Source: Actinomycetota bacterium
GTDB lineage: Bacteria > Actinomycetota > Actinomycetes > Propionibacteriales > Nocardioidaceae
Length of the DNA: 38,769 bases
Reading direction: 5' to 3'
Assembly (NCBI GenBank): GCA_009701885.1
Contig: WLJH01000030.1
Span: 1-38,769, forward strand
A program made the position numbers and the translations under genes. Shown in pieces: positions 9,547 through 16,803 of this stretch. The number at the start of each line of letters is the position of its first letter. The stretch's first letter is position 1. Under the pieces are notes generated by a model. That model did no database searches. It was not told where the DNA came from and worked only from the letters and a program-made list of their open reading frames with translations.

Positions 9547-10752
9547 GTGTCCCCGCGCCTGGTCGGCATCGACGTCGCGCGCTGGTGCGCGCTGCTGGGG
9601 ATGATGGCCACGCACCTGCTGGCCACGCGCACGGAGGCGGGCGACCCCACCTGGGTCGCCGAGGTCTTCTCCGGTCGTGCCTCGGCCCTGTTCGCGGTCC
9701 TGGCGGGCGTCAGCCTGTCGCTGGCGACGGGCGGGACGCGGCCGGTGGCAGGCGAGGAGCGCCTGGCCCGCTCCGCCGGGCTGCTGACCCGCTTCCTCCT
9801 GCTGGGGGCCGTGGGGCTCGCACTGGGCGAGGTCGACTCCGGGCTCGCGATCATCCTGGTCAACTACGCCGTCCTCCTGGCGCTCGGCCTCCTGGTCCTC
9901 CGCTGGTCGGCGGGCGCCCTCGCGCTGCTCGCCGCGGTGCTGTCGCTGGTCACGCCGGTGCTCCTGTGGTGGTTGCGGCCCGAGCTCCCGCCGCGCGGCT
10001 TCGACAGTCCCTCGGTGTCGCAGCTCGAGCAGCCCTCGCTGCTGGTGTCCGAGGTCCTGTTCACCGGCTACTACCCGGTGCTCGTGTGGACGGCCTACCT
10101 CGCGGTCGGCATGTCGCTGGGCCGGACGGACCTGCGCGGCATGCGCTCGCGCACCCTGGCGCTGGTCGGTGCCGCGGCGACGGTCGCGGCCGTCCTGGCC
10201 GAGGTCGTCTCCGACCGGCTCCTGGCCCGCGACGGGGTGGCCCGGGCGCTGGACCGCGACCTGTACCGCTTCCTGGACCGCGACCAGGAGGCGACGCTCG
10301 CCGAGATCCGTCGCCAGGTCGACAGCGGGATGTTCGGCCAGACCCCGGTGGACGGCGCCTGGCAGTGGCTGCTGGTCTCCGCGCCCCACTCCAGCACCAC
10401 CCCGGACCTGCTCCGCACGGGCGGCAGCGCGGTCGCGGTCACCGTCCTCGCCCTGCTCCTGGTGCGGCTGCTCGGCCCGCGGTCGACCCGCGGCCTGGCC
10501 GTGCTGACCGGTGCGGGGGCAGCGACCTTCACCTTCTACTCGCTCCACGTGCTCATGACCTCGGAGCTGCTCCCGCCCGGCCCGGACGACCGCGGCACCA
10601 TCGTCCAGTACGCCGTGGTCGTGCTGCTCGGCGCGGCACTGGCGCTGGTGGGGCGTCGCGGGCCCGCGGAGGCGGTCATGGCGGCTGCCGCGCGCCTGGT
10701 CGAGCGGGCGGTGCGGCCAGGGAGCGGCACCTCGGCGCGGCCCCGGGTCTAG
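9547..10752 (+). CDS. Polytopic membrane protein, heparan-alpha-glucosaminide N-acetyltransferase-like (DUF1624/DUF418 type), 401 aa
   Basis: The start RLVGIDVARWCALLGMMATHL is typical of this acyltransferase-like membrane family, with Asp8 and His20 in the first helix. About ten hydrophobic segments follow. A later FYSLHVLMTSELL helix carries a second conserved-type His. Members are thought to move acyl groups onto surface sugars or lipids, but the substrate here is unknown. The gene begins 23 bp after purE in the same orientation with no obvious promoter or ribosome site, so it may be read through from purKE. The GTG start is the first plausible one before the conserved segment. Confidence 0.7.
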   Translation: MSPRLVGIDVARWCALLGMMATHLLATRTEAGDPTWVAEVFSGRASALFAVLAGVSLSLATGGTRPVAGEERLARSAGLLTRFLLLGAVGLALGEVDSGLAIILVNYAVLLALGLLVLRWSAGALALLAAVLSLVTPVLLWWLRPELPPRGFDSPSVSQLEQPSLLVSEVLFTGYYPVLVWTAYLAVGMSLGRTDLRGMRSRTLALVGAAATVAAVLAEVVSDRLLARDGVARALDRDLYRFLDRDQEATLAEIRRQVDSGMFGQTPVDGAWQWLLVSAPHSSTTPDLLRTGGSAVAVTVLALLLVRLLGPRSTRGLAVLTGAGAATFTFYSLHVLMTSELLPPGPDDRGTIVQYAVVVLLGAALALVGRRGPAEAVMAAAARLVERAVRPGSGTSARPRV

Positions 10753-10858
10753 ACAGCTGCCCGAGCCGGCGCATGAGCGGGGGGCCGCCGGGTACGGGCC
10801 CGACGGCAGGGCCCGTCGACCTGCCCCCCACGTAGGCGGGTCCTGCTGCACCACCACC

Positions 10859-10901
10859 GGGCGGGGCCGGTGCCGCCCCCCACACGGCGCCGGCCCCGCC
10901 C
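10859..10901. terminator. Very stable GC-rich hairpin (17-bp stem)
   Basis: The arms 10859-10875 and 10885-10901 pair along 17 positions with one G-U wobble, around a 9-nt C-rich loop. There is no T-tract. It lies about 105 bp after the acyltransferase-like gene and 48 bp before dps. It may end upstream transcription or form part of a dps control region. Confidence 0.5.
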
Positions 10902-10933
10902 CCCGGAGGGGTGGGTAGGCCGTGCGTGCGGCG

Positions 10934-10939
10934 GGGTAA
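10934..10939 (+). promoter_or_regulatory. Possible SigB/SigF-type -10 (GGGTAA) before dps
   Basis: GGGTAA resembles the GGGTAT -10 of stress sigma factors of the SigB/SigF group and lies 10 nt before the dps ATG. No clear GTTT -35 is seen at the expected distance, so support is weak. A gene for such a sigma factor follows dps. Confidence 0.25.
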
Positions 10940-10949
10940 CACCCCTGGC

Positions 10950-11498
10950 ATGACGACCAAGCTGAAGTACACGACCCCCGGCCTGGACGAGAAGGACGCC
11001 GTGCGCGTCGTCGAGCTGCTCCAGGACCGTCTCTACGCCGCCAACGACCTGCACCTGACGCTGAAGCACGTGCACTGGAACGTCGTCGGCCCGCACTTCA
11101 TCTCCGTCCACGAGATGATCGACCCGCACGTGGAGGAGGTCCGCGGCTTCGCCGACGACCTCGCCGAGCGGATCGCCACCCTCGGCGGCTCCCCGGTCGG
11201 CACCCCGGGTGCCATCGTGGAGAACCGCGACTGGACGGAGTACAGCCTTGGCCGGGCCACGACCCAGGAGCACCTGGGTGCCCTGGACCTGGTCTACCAG
11301 GGTGTCATCACCAGCTACCGCGAGGCGGTCAAGGAGCTCGACGACCTCGACCTGGTGACCCAGGACATGTTCATCGCCCAGACCGACAAGCTCGAGCTCT
11401 TCCACTGGTTCATCCGCGCCCACCTCGAGGACTCCTCGGGTGCGCTCTCCACCGAGGGCGCCACCACCGAGCAGGAGGCCGCGCGCGCTGCCGGCTGA
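10950..11498 (+). CDS. dps: Dps-family DNA-binding ferritin, 182 aa
   Basis: Dps oxidises and stores iron with hydrogen peroxide and protects DNA as a 12-mer. Ferroxidase ligands follow the family spacing: His42 (HWNVVG), His54, Asp69 and Glu73. The Lys-containing N-terminus (MTTKLKY) and an extended C-terminal tail are present. The GC hairpin at 10859-10901 and a GGGTAA element lie just upstream. The next gene encodes a stress-type sigma factor, so a joint oxidative or stationary-phase stress role is likely. Confidence 0.92.
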   Translation: MTTKLKYTTPGLDEKDAVRVVELLQDRLYAANDLHLTLKHVHWNVVGPHFISVHEMIDPHVEEVRGFADDLAERIATLGGSPVGTPGAIVENRDWTEYSLGRATTQEHLGALDLVYQGVITSYREAVKELDDLDLVTQDMFIAQTDKLELFHWFIRAHLEDSSGALSTEGATTEQEAARAAG

Positions 11499-11516
11499 GC
11501 CGGTGAGCAGCTGATT

Positions 11517-11529
11517 GCGGGATTCCCGC
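11517..11529. promoter_or_regulatory. Short palindrome GCGGGATTCCCGC before the sigma gene
   Basis: Six-base arms GCGGGA and TCCCGC flank one central base. It lies 18 nt after the dps stop and about 22 nt before the -10 hexamer, so it is either a weak terminator or an operator. Confidence 0.3.
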
Positions 11530-11550
11530 GCCCGCTCCTGCCCTCCGTGC

Positions 11551-11556
11551 CACGAT
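11551..11556 (+). promoter_or_regulatory. Candidate leaderless -10 (CACGAT) for the sigma factor gene
   Basis: CACGAT fits NANNNT and ends 6 nt before the ATG at 11563. Confidence 0.4.
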
Positions 11557-11562
11557 CGGCGC

Positions 11563-12348
11563 ATGGGGGAGGAGCGGGCGCGGGCCACCCCGGCCATGAC
11601 CGAGGCGAGACGGCGTACCCACGCCGCTCGCCTCCTGCTGCGCGCACGGGCCAGCTCCGGCCCGGTGCGTGAGCGCTACGAGAACGAGGTCGTGCGCCTC
11701 CACCTCGACGTGGCCCTCGACCTGGCCCGCCGCTACCACGGCCGTGGCCTCGCCGCCGACGACCTGGACCAGGTGGCCTGCCTGGGACTGGTCAAGGCCG
11801 TGCGCGCCTTCGACGCCACCCTGGGCCACGACTTCCTCAGCTTCGCCGTCCCGACCGTCCGCGGTGAGCTGCGGCGCCATTTCCGCGACGCCGGCTGGGT
11901 GGTGCGCCCGCCCCGCTCGGTGCAGGAGGCCCAGGCCGAGGTCGTCGTCGCCGAGGCCGAGCTGGTCCAGGTCCTGGGCCGCCAGCCGGCCAGCGACGAG
12001 ATCGCCACCCACCTCGGCATCGCGGAGTCGCTGGTGCGCGAGTGCCAGGACGCCGCCGGGTGCTTCCACCCGGTCTCCCTCGACGCGCCGCACCCGGTCC
12101 AGGACACCTCCCCGACCTCGGCGCTGGGCGCCGACGACCCGGCGTACGCCTCCGCCGAGGCGCGGGTCGCGCTGCAGCCCCTGCTCGAGGCCCTCGACGA
12201 GCGCGAGCGCACGATGCTGCGGATGCGCTTCTTCGAGCACCGCACGCAGGCCGAGATCGGCGCCGTCGTGGGGCTCAGCCAGGAGCAGGTCTCGCGCAGC
12301 CTCGCCGGCCTGCTGGCCCGGCTGCGCCGTGCGCTCGACGCCGCGTGA
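11563..12348 (+). CDS. RNA polymerase sigma factor, SigB/SigF/SigG stress group, 261 aa
   Basis: Region 2 spans about 45-105, with DDLDQVACLGLVKAVRAFD and FLSFAVPTVRGELRRHFRD for core and -10 binding. Region 3 follows at 120-165 (VRPPRSVQEAQ...). Region 4 is at 205-258 (LDERERTMLRMRFFEHRTQAEIG... and the QEQVSRSLAGLLARLRRAL helix). This three-region group-3 layout is the SigF/SigB class of general stress sigma factors, normally held by an anti-sigma factor; none is encoded beside it. Downstream of dps, it may control that gene. Confidence 0.88.
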   Translation: MGEERARATPAMTEARRRTHAARLLLRARASSGPVRERYENEVVRLHLDVALDLARRYHGRGLAADDLDQVACLGLVKAVRAFDATLGHDFLSFAVPTVRGELRRHFRDAGWVVRPPRSVQEAQAEVVVAEAELVQVLGRQPASDEIATHLGIAESLVRECQDAAGCFHPVSLDAPHPVQDTSPTSALGADDPAYASAEARVALQPLLEALDERERTMLRMRFFEHRTQAEIGAVVGLSQEQVSRSLAGLLARLRRALDAA

Positions 12349-12366
12349 GCCGGGCCTCGGGCCTGC

Positions 12367-13239
12367 TCAGGAGGGGTAGATCCGCGGCGCCTGCGAGGCC
12401 TTGCGGGTGAAGCGCGGCGGGCGCTTCTCGAGGAACGCCGCCACGCCCTCCTTGCCGTCGCCGATCGAGGTCCAGTACATCGCCAGGCTGTCGGAGAGGT
12501 GCGCCTCGAGCGGGTGTGCCGCCGCTCCGTTGCGGTAGACCATCTGCTTGGCCAGTGCCAGCGCGACGGGGGAGCGGTCGACCACGAACGAGCGGGCCAG
12601 CTCGAGCGCGGCTGGCAGCAGGTCGTCGGGCTCGTGGACCGAGCGCAGGAGACCTCCGGCGTGCGCCTGCTCGGCGGTGAGCACCTCGGCGGAGTAGATC
12701 CACTCCAGTGCCTGCTGCGGGCCGACCAGCCGCGGGAGGAACCAGGTCGAGCAGGCCTCGGGGACGATCCCGAGGCGACCGAAGACGAAGCCGATCCTGG
12801 CCTTGGTCGAGGCCAGGCGCAGGTCCATGCCCAAGGTCATCGTGGCGCCGATCCCGACGGCCGGCCCGTTGATGGCGGCGATCACCGGCTTGGGCAGCGC
12901 GTGGATGGCCAGCACGACCTTGCCGCCCGTGTCACGGACGCCGGCGTCGTACGGCGGCTCGTCATAGGAGGCCCGGAACTCCTCCGGCGTGGGACGGACG
13001 GTCTCGTCGAGGCCGAACACGTTGCCCTCGGCCGAGAGGTCCATGCCTGCGCAGAACGCGCGACCCGACCCGGTGACGACGACCGCGCGGACGTCGTCGG
13101 CGCGGGCGTCGGTGCGGAAGACCTGCTCTAGCTCCCCGGCCATGGTGAGGTCGAAGGCGTTGAGCGCGTCGGGACGGTGCAGCGTCAGGGTGGCCACGCC
13201 GTCGGCGTCGACCTCCCAGCGGAGGGTCTCGTAGGTCAC
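12367..13239 (-). CDS. Enoyl-CoA hydratase/isomerase family protein, 290 aa
   Basis: This is a crotonase-fold enzyme acting on acyl-CoA thioesters. The oxyanion-hole segments are CAGMD (63-67) and NGPAVGIG (124-131). Of the two hydratase glutamates, only the second is evident (Glu161 in GIVPEAC); the position of the first appears to be Thr133. Isomerase or another crotonase activity is therefore as likely as hydration. The C-terminal trimerisation part ends in KRPPRFTRKAS, typical of EchA-like proteins. The GTG start has its own CACGAT hexamer six bases upstream, although an LCP gene lies only 21 bp upstream on the same strand. Confidence 0.85.
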   Translation of the reverse strand: MTYETLRWEVDADGVATLTLHRPDALNAFDLTMAGELEQVFRTDARADDVRAVVVTGSGRAFCAGMDLSAEGNVFGLDETVRPTPEEFRASYDEPPYDAGVRDTGGKVVLAIHALPKPVIAAINGPAVGIGATMTLGMDLRLASTKARIGFVFGRLGIVPEACSTWFLPRLVGPQQALEWIYSAEVLTAEQAHAGGLLRSVHEPDDLLPAALELARSFVVDRSPVALALAKQMVYRNGAAAHPLEAHLSDSLAMYWTSIGDGKEGVAAFLEKRPPRFTRKASQAPRIYPS

Positions 13240-13245
13240 GCGGTC

Positions 13246-13251
13246 ATCGTG
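13246..13251 (-). promoter_or_regulatory. Candidate leaderless -10 (CACGAT) for the enoyl-CoA hydratase gene
   Basis: On the minus strand CACGAT ends 6 nt before the GTG at 13239. It is the same hexamer and spacing as at 11551. Confidence 0.4.
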
Positions 13252-13260
13252 TCATCCGGG

Positions 13261-14487
13261 TCATGACGGCGGGTTCAGCAGTCCGGAGGGGGAGCAGAGC
13301 TGCTTGTCGAGGCGGTCGGTGTCGTCGTCGATGATGGCCTGGAACATCCGCGGCGCCCGCTCGGCGTCCCAGCGCACCGACAGGTCGCTGATCGGCACCC
13401 CGCAGGTCAGGCCGTTCTCGCCGTTGACCCGGGTCATCGCCATCGCCCACATGCCGGCACGGAGCGGCGACATGCCCTTGCCGAACTCGACGGTCTCGGT
13501 CGCGGCCATGTTGAGGTTCCAGTAGCGGACGGGGTTGAGCACCGACCACGGCGAGAGCACCTCGTCGCCGACGGCCGAGACGACCTCGCGCTGCGCCTGC
13601 GCGCGCTGCACGTCGCCGAGCCCGGTGTAGAGCTTGCGGGAGCGGGCGTAGCCCAGTGCAGTCGGTCCGTCCGCCTCCTGGCAGCCCTTCTTCACGTCGA
13701 GGTTGGCCAGGGGGTCGTCCATCGCCATCTTCGGGCAGATCTCGATGCCGCCGACGGCGTCGACGAGGTCGACGAAGCCGCCGATCCCGATCTCGACGTA
13801 GTGGTCGACCCGGATGCCGGTGTTGTTCTCGATGGTGCGGGTCAGCAGCTGCGGCCCGCCGAAGGCGTAGGCGGCGTTGATCTTGGTGGTGCCGTAGCCG
13901 GGGACCTCCACCAGCGAGTCGCGCGGGATCGACATGAGCAGGTTGGGGCCGGACCCGGTGTGGAGCAGCATGATCGTGTCGGTGCGCTGGCCCGTGGCGT
14001 TGCCGGTGCCGAGCCGGCGGCGCTCCGCGGGGCTCAGCCCGGCGCGGGAGTCGCTGCCGACCATGAGGTACGTCGTGCCGGGCTGCTCACCGGGGCGGTC
14101 GTCGCCGCCCGGGGCGAACCCGACGTCGGAGATCTTGGTCCAGGCGTAGATCGGCACCGCGACCAGGAACGCCAGCCACAGCACCAGCAGCAGGAAGACG
14201 TAGCGGACCCGGAAGCGGGGACGGCGCAGCCGGGGTCGCGGGAGGGACCGGCCGGGACCGGGCGTCGTGCCGGGGGTCGGCGCGGGTGCGGGGGTCGGTG
14301 CGGGCGACGGCGTACGGCCCTGGCCCGGCGGGGGGACCGAGGAGCCCGAGCGCGGCTGCACCGGCATCCGCCGGGTCGCGTCGGGGTCGTTCGCAGCGCC
14401 GGACGCACCGCCCTGCCCGTACAGCCAGTCGTAGGGGGGCTTGCTGCTCTCTCCGCCGGCACCACCGGTGGGGGGACGCTCCGTCAT
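13261..14487 (-). CDS. LCP (LytR-CpsA-Psr) family glycopolymer transferase, 408 aa
   Basis: A Pro/Gly-rich cytoplasmic tail (1-90) leads into one membrane helix at about 95-117. The extracellular LCP domain follows: VGSDSRAG, the pyrophosphate-binding Arg168/Asp170 pair (QRTDTIML), SIPRDS with Arg189, TKINAAYAFGG, and the late YARSR and GDVQRAQAQRE segment. LCP enzymes move lipid-linked glycopolymers onto peptidoglycan; in mycobacteria the Lcp1 type attaches arabinogalactan. Here it could attach the galactan made by the cassette at 19180-25882. The ATG at 14487 is preferred because a TAGCGT hexamer lies 8 nt upstream. The gene is divergent from the thioesterase. Confidence 0.92.
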   Translation of the reverse strand: MTERPPTGGAGGESSKPPYDWLYGQGGASGAANDPDATRRMPVQPRSGSSVPPPGQGRTPSPAPTPAPAPTPGTTPGPGRSLPRPRLRRPRFRVRYVFLLLVLWLAFLVAVPIYAWTKISDVGFAPGGDDRPGEQPGTTYLMVGSDSRAGLSPAERRRLGTGNATGQRTDTIMLLHTGSGPNLLMSIPRDSLVEVPGYGTTKINAAYAFGGPQLLTRTIENNTGIRVDHYVEIGIGGFVDLVDAVGGIEICPKMAMDDPLANLDVKKGCQEADGPTALGYARSRKLYTGLGDVQRAQAQREVVSAVGDEVLSPWSVLNPVRYWNLNMAATETVEFGKGMSPLRAGMWAMAMTRVNGENGLTCGVPISDLSVRWDAERAPRMFQAIIDDDTDRLDKQLCSPSGLLNPPS

Positions 14488-14495
14488 GCTGCGGG

Positions 14496-14505
14496 ACGCT
14501 ACCGT
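14496..14505. promoter_or_regulatory. Bidirectional overlapping -10 element ACGCTACCGT
   Basis: On the plus strand TACCGT (14500-14505) ends 8 nt before the thioesterase GTG at 14514. On the minus strand TAGCGT (14501-14496) ends 8 nt before the LCP ATG at 14487. The two hexamers share the TA at 14500-14501. Only 26 bp separate the two start codons, so both transcripts should be nearly leaderless. Confidence 0.5.
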
Positions 14506-14513
14506 GCCTGGCT

Positions 14514-15017
14514 GTGGCCACACTCGATCCTCGGTCCCCGGCCTTCTCGAGCGTCTCGCTCGCCGTCATGGCCCACGCCCCCATGGCCAACCTGCTGGGC
14601 AACGTCCACGGCGGCGAGGTCGTGAAGCTGGCCGACTCCACCGCCGGCGCGGTCGCCCAGCGGCACAGCGGAGGGCCGGCCGTCACGGCCGCGCTGGACG
14701 AGATGGTCTTCCTGGCGCCCGTGCACGTCGGTGACATCGTCCGCACGATGGGGCGGGTGAACTGGGCGGGCCGCTCCTCGATGGAGGTCGGGGTGCGCGT
14801 GGAGGCCCAGCCGTGGAACGACCCCAGCGCCGACGGGCTGCACGTGGCGTCGGCCTACTTCGTCTTCGTGGCCATCGACGAGGAGGGCCGCCCGCGGGAG
14901 GTCCCACCGCTGGTCCCCGAGACCGAGGACGACCTGCGCCGCTACCGCGAGGCCGAGATCCGCCGGGCGCACCGGTTGGCCCGCAAGACCGAGATCGACG
15001 CGGGTCGGCGCGCCTAG
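14514..15017 (+). CDS. Acyl-CoA thioesterase, hotdog fold (YciA/BACH type), 167 aa
   Basis: A single hotdog domain with the GNVHGGEVVKLADSTAG helix, in which the Asp is the usual catalytic acid, and the strands VTAALDEMVFLAPVHVGDIV and ASAYFVFVAID. It hydrolyses acyl-CoA to free acid and CoA; chain preference is unknown. The start at GTG 14514 follows from the TACCGT hexamer. Its TAG stop lies five bases before the TGTGAC repeats that precede the next gene. Confidence 0.87.
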   Translation: MATLDPRSPAFSSVSLAVMAHAPMANLLGNVHGGEVVKLADSTAGAVAQRHSGGPAVTAALDEMVFLAPVHVGDIVRTMGRVNWAGRSSMEVGVRVEAQPWNDPSADGLHVASAYFVFVAIDEEGRPREVPPLVPETEDDLRRYREAEIRRAHRLARKTEIDAGRRA

Positions 15018-15021
15018 GCCC

Positions 15022-15036
15022 TGTGACGCCTGTGAC
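15022..15036. promoter_or_regulatory. 9-bp-period repeat TGTGACGCC-TGTGAC, candidate MtrA-type site
   Basis: TGTGAC occurs at 15022-15027 and 15031-15036; on the complement this reads as tandem GTCACA 9-mers. It sits immediately upstream of the -10 (15041-15046) of the LCP gene. As I recall, mycobacterial MtrA binds tandem 9-mers with a GTCACA core. Confidence 0.4.
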
Positions 15037-15040
15037 TGGT

Positions 15041-15046
15041 GATACT
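15041..15046 (+). promoter_or_regulatory. Candidate leaderless -10 (GATACT) for the second LCP gene
   Basis: GATACT ends 7 nt before the ATG at 15054; no Shine-Dalgarno is present. Confidence 0.45.
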
Positions 15047-15053
15047 CCCAGTC

Positions 15054-16502
15054 ATGCCACCCGTCACTTCCCCCGGGTCGCAGGCCGCTCCCCGCACGAG
15101 CGTGGCGGAGCGGGCCGCGCGCATCCGCTTCCGCCGCGCCCTGTCGCTGATGGCGATGACGCTGCTCGCCCCCGGCTCGGCCCAGCTGGTCGCCGGCGGC
15201 AACCGCCGCGTCGGCCTGCTGGCCCTGCGGGTGTGGCTGACGAGCTGGGCGCTGGTCCTCCTCGGCGGCGTCGCCGTCGCCCTCGACCACGGTCTCGCCC
15301 TCACGCTGGGCTCGACCCCGTGGTTCCTGCTGCTGCTGCGGCTGGCGCTGCTGGTCGGGGCCGTCGGCTGGGCGCTGCTGTTCATGGACGCCTGGCGGCT
15401 CGGCCAGCCGCTCAGCCTCGGCCTGGCCCACCGCCGCGCGGTGGTGGGGGTCAACGGCCTGCTGTGCCTCTCGGTCGCCGGGGGTCTGCTCTTCGGCGCC
15501 CACGTCGTCGGCGTGCAGCGCGACCTCATGCTCACGATGTTCGGCTCCGATAAGGTCGTCGGGGCCTATGCCGGCCGCTTCAACGTCCTGCTCCTCGGCG
15601 GTGACTCCGGCGCGGGGCGCTGGGGCATGCGACCCGACTCCCTGACGGTCGCCTCCGTGGACGCCGAGACGGGGCGTACCGTGCTGGTCTCGCTGCCCCG
15701 GAACATGCAGAACTTCCCCTTCGCCGAGGGCTCGGTCATGGCCGAGCAGTTCCCCGACGGCTTCGACGTCGACTACCTCAACGGCGTGAGCACCTGGGCC
15801 GAGGACCAGGTCGAGCTGTTCGGCGACAGCGAGCACCCCGGCGTCGACGCGACCGTCTCGGCCGTCGAGGGCATCACCGGCCTGTCGATCAACTACTGGG
15901 CGATGGTCAACCTCGAGGGCTTCAAGGACCTCGTCGACGCGGTCGGCGGCATCACCCTCAACGTCCGCCAGCCGATCCCGGTCGGGCTCCCGCAGGACGA
16001 CTTCTTCCACTACATCGAGCCGGGGGTGCAGAAGCTGTCCGGCTTTGACACCCTCTGGTACGCCCGGGCCCGCTACGACTCCGACGACTACTCGCGCATG
16101 GCCCGCCAGAAGTGCGTCATGAACGCGATGCTCCAGCAGGTCAGCCCCAGCGTCGCCCTGCGCAACTTCCAGTCGATCGCCCAGGCCTCCTCCGAGCTGA
16201 TCTCCACCAACGTCCCGGCCTCCGAGGTCGACACCTTCCTGGAGCTGGCCCTCAAGGCCCGGGGCCAGAAGATCTCGACCCTCTCGATCGTCCCGCCGAT
16301 GGTGAACACCGCCGACCCGGACATCGACCTGGTGCACCGGAAGGTCGCCGACGCGATCGCCAAGGCCGAGGGCACCGCCGAGGCGCCCTCGGACAAGGCC
16401 GGCAAGAAGGTCTCCGAGGCGCCCGTCACCGGCGGCTCCGTCGGCTCGCTCGCCGAGGGGTACGCCGCCAACAAGGCCGGGGACCTGGCCGCCGCCTGCT
16501 GA
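15054..16502 (+). CDS. LCP family glycopolymer transferase with multi-helix N-terminus, 482 aa
   Basis: The first 150 residues carry several hydrophobic segments (about 57-75, 83-105, 126-146) instead of the single helix of ordinary LCP proteins. The LCP domain starts near residue 175: FNVLLLGGDSGAGRWGMRPDSLTV, VSLPRNMQNFPF, the DYLNGVSTWA region, VDAVGGITLNV, and YARARYDSDDYSRMARQ with the late Arg residues. The presumed role is transfer of a cell-wall glycopolymer to peptidoglycan. It is a second candidate ligase beside the galactan cassette. The promoter overlaps TGTGAC repeats suggesting control by a cell-wall response regulator. The C-terminus is a low-complexity Lys/Ala/Glu stretch. Confidence 0.9.
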   Translation: MPPVTSPGSQAAPRTSVAERAARIRFRRALSLMAMTLLAPGSAQLVAGGNRRVGLLALRVWLTSWALVLLGGVAVALDHGLALTLGSTPWFLLLLRLALLVGAVGWALLFMDAWRLGQPLSLGLAHRRAVVGVNGLLCLSVAGGLLFGAHVVGVQRDLMLTMFGSDKVVGAYAGRFNVLLLGGDSGAGRWGMRPDSLTVASVDAETGRTVLVSLPRNMQNFPFAEGSVMAEQFPDGFDVDYLNGVSTWAEDQVELFGDSEHPGVDATVSAVEGITGLSINYWAMVNLEGFKDLVDAVGGITLNVRQPIPVGLPQDDFFHYIEPGVQKLSGFDTLWYARARYDSDDYSRMARQKCVMNAMLQQVSPSVALRNFQSIAQASSELISTNVPASEVDTFLELALKARGQKISTLSIVPPMVNTADPDIDLVHRKVADAIAKAEGTAEAPSDKAGKKVSEAPVTGGSVGSLAEGYAANKAGDLAAAC

Positions 16503-16510
16503 GAGGCGTC

Positions 16511-16536
16511 AGCGGCCCCCACCGCTGCTCGAGCAG
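16511..16536 (+). terminator. Hairpins after the LCP gene
   Basis: AGCGG and CCGCT pair around CCCCCA, overlapping the palindrome CTGCTCGAGCAG. The start is nine bases after the stop codon. No T-run follows, as is common in actinobacteria. Confidence 0.35.
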
Positions 16537-16774
16537 GCGAGCGCTGCCCTGCCCCCGTGGTTGCTCCCTGAGTCGCCGTTGGTGGGTCGTGGCGCGTTCG
16601 CGCCGCAGCAGGCCCTGAATTTTGTGGAGACGTGGTCGCCCTCGGTGCCACCAGGGCTACTTGGTTGCGGTCGCTGAGTCGGTCGCCCTGCGCTGGGGTG
16701 CTCGCTTCGGCCGGGCTTGGATCAGCTCCAGGAAGTCCAGGAAAAGTCGATCTGACCTGGGGAAACACTGTTGT

Positions 16775-16790
16775 TCGAACATGTGTTCGA
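16775..16790. promoter_or_regulatory. LexA/SOS box TCGAACATGTGTTCGA
   Basis: Perfect 7-bp arms TCGAACA and TGTTCGA flank TG. This matches the actinobacterial LexA consensus TCGAAC-N4-GTTCGA exactly. It lies one base upstream of the -10 hexamer at 16792-16797 and overlaps the spacer, so bound LexA would block the promoter. Confidence 0.85.
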
Positions 16791-16791
16791 C

Positions 16792-16797
16792 TATACT
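16792..16797 (+). promoter_or_regulatory. -10 hexamer TATACT for the HNH gene
   Basis: TATACT ends 6 nt before the ATG at 16804, so the transcript is probably leaderless. A TTG-containing -35-like element (TTGTTC, 16771-16776) overlaps the left arm of the SOS box with 15-bp spacing. Confidence 0.6.
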
Positions 16798-16803
16798 TGG
16801 GCC

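Larger units (their letters stand above)
16503..16803. other. 301-bp intergenic region before the HNH gene
   Basis: There is no supported gene. A small hairpin (AGCGG-CCCCCA-CCGCT, 16511-16526) overlapping the 12-bp palindrome CTGCTCGAGCAG (16525-16536) lies just after the LCP stop and probably ends its transcript. A second hairpin GGCGCGTTCGCGCC is at 16591-16604. The right end holds the HNH promoter and SOS box. The segment is less GC-rich than its surroundings. Confidence 0.5.
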
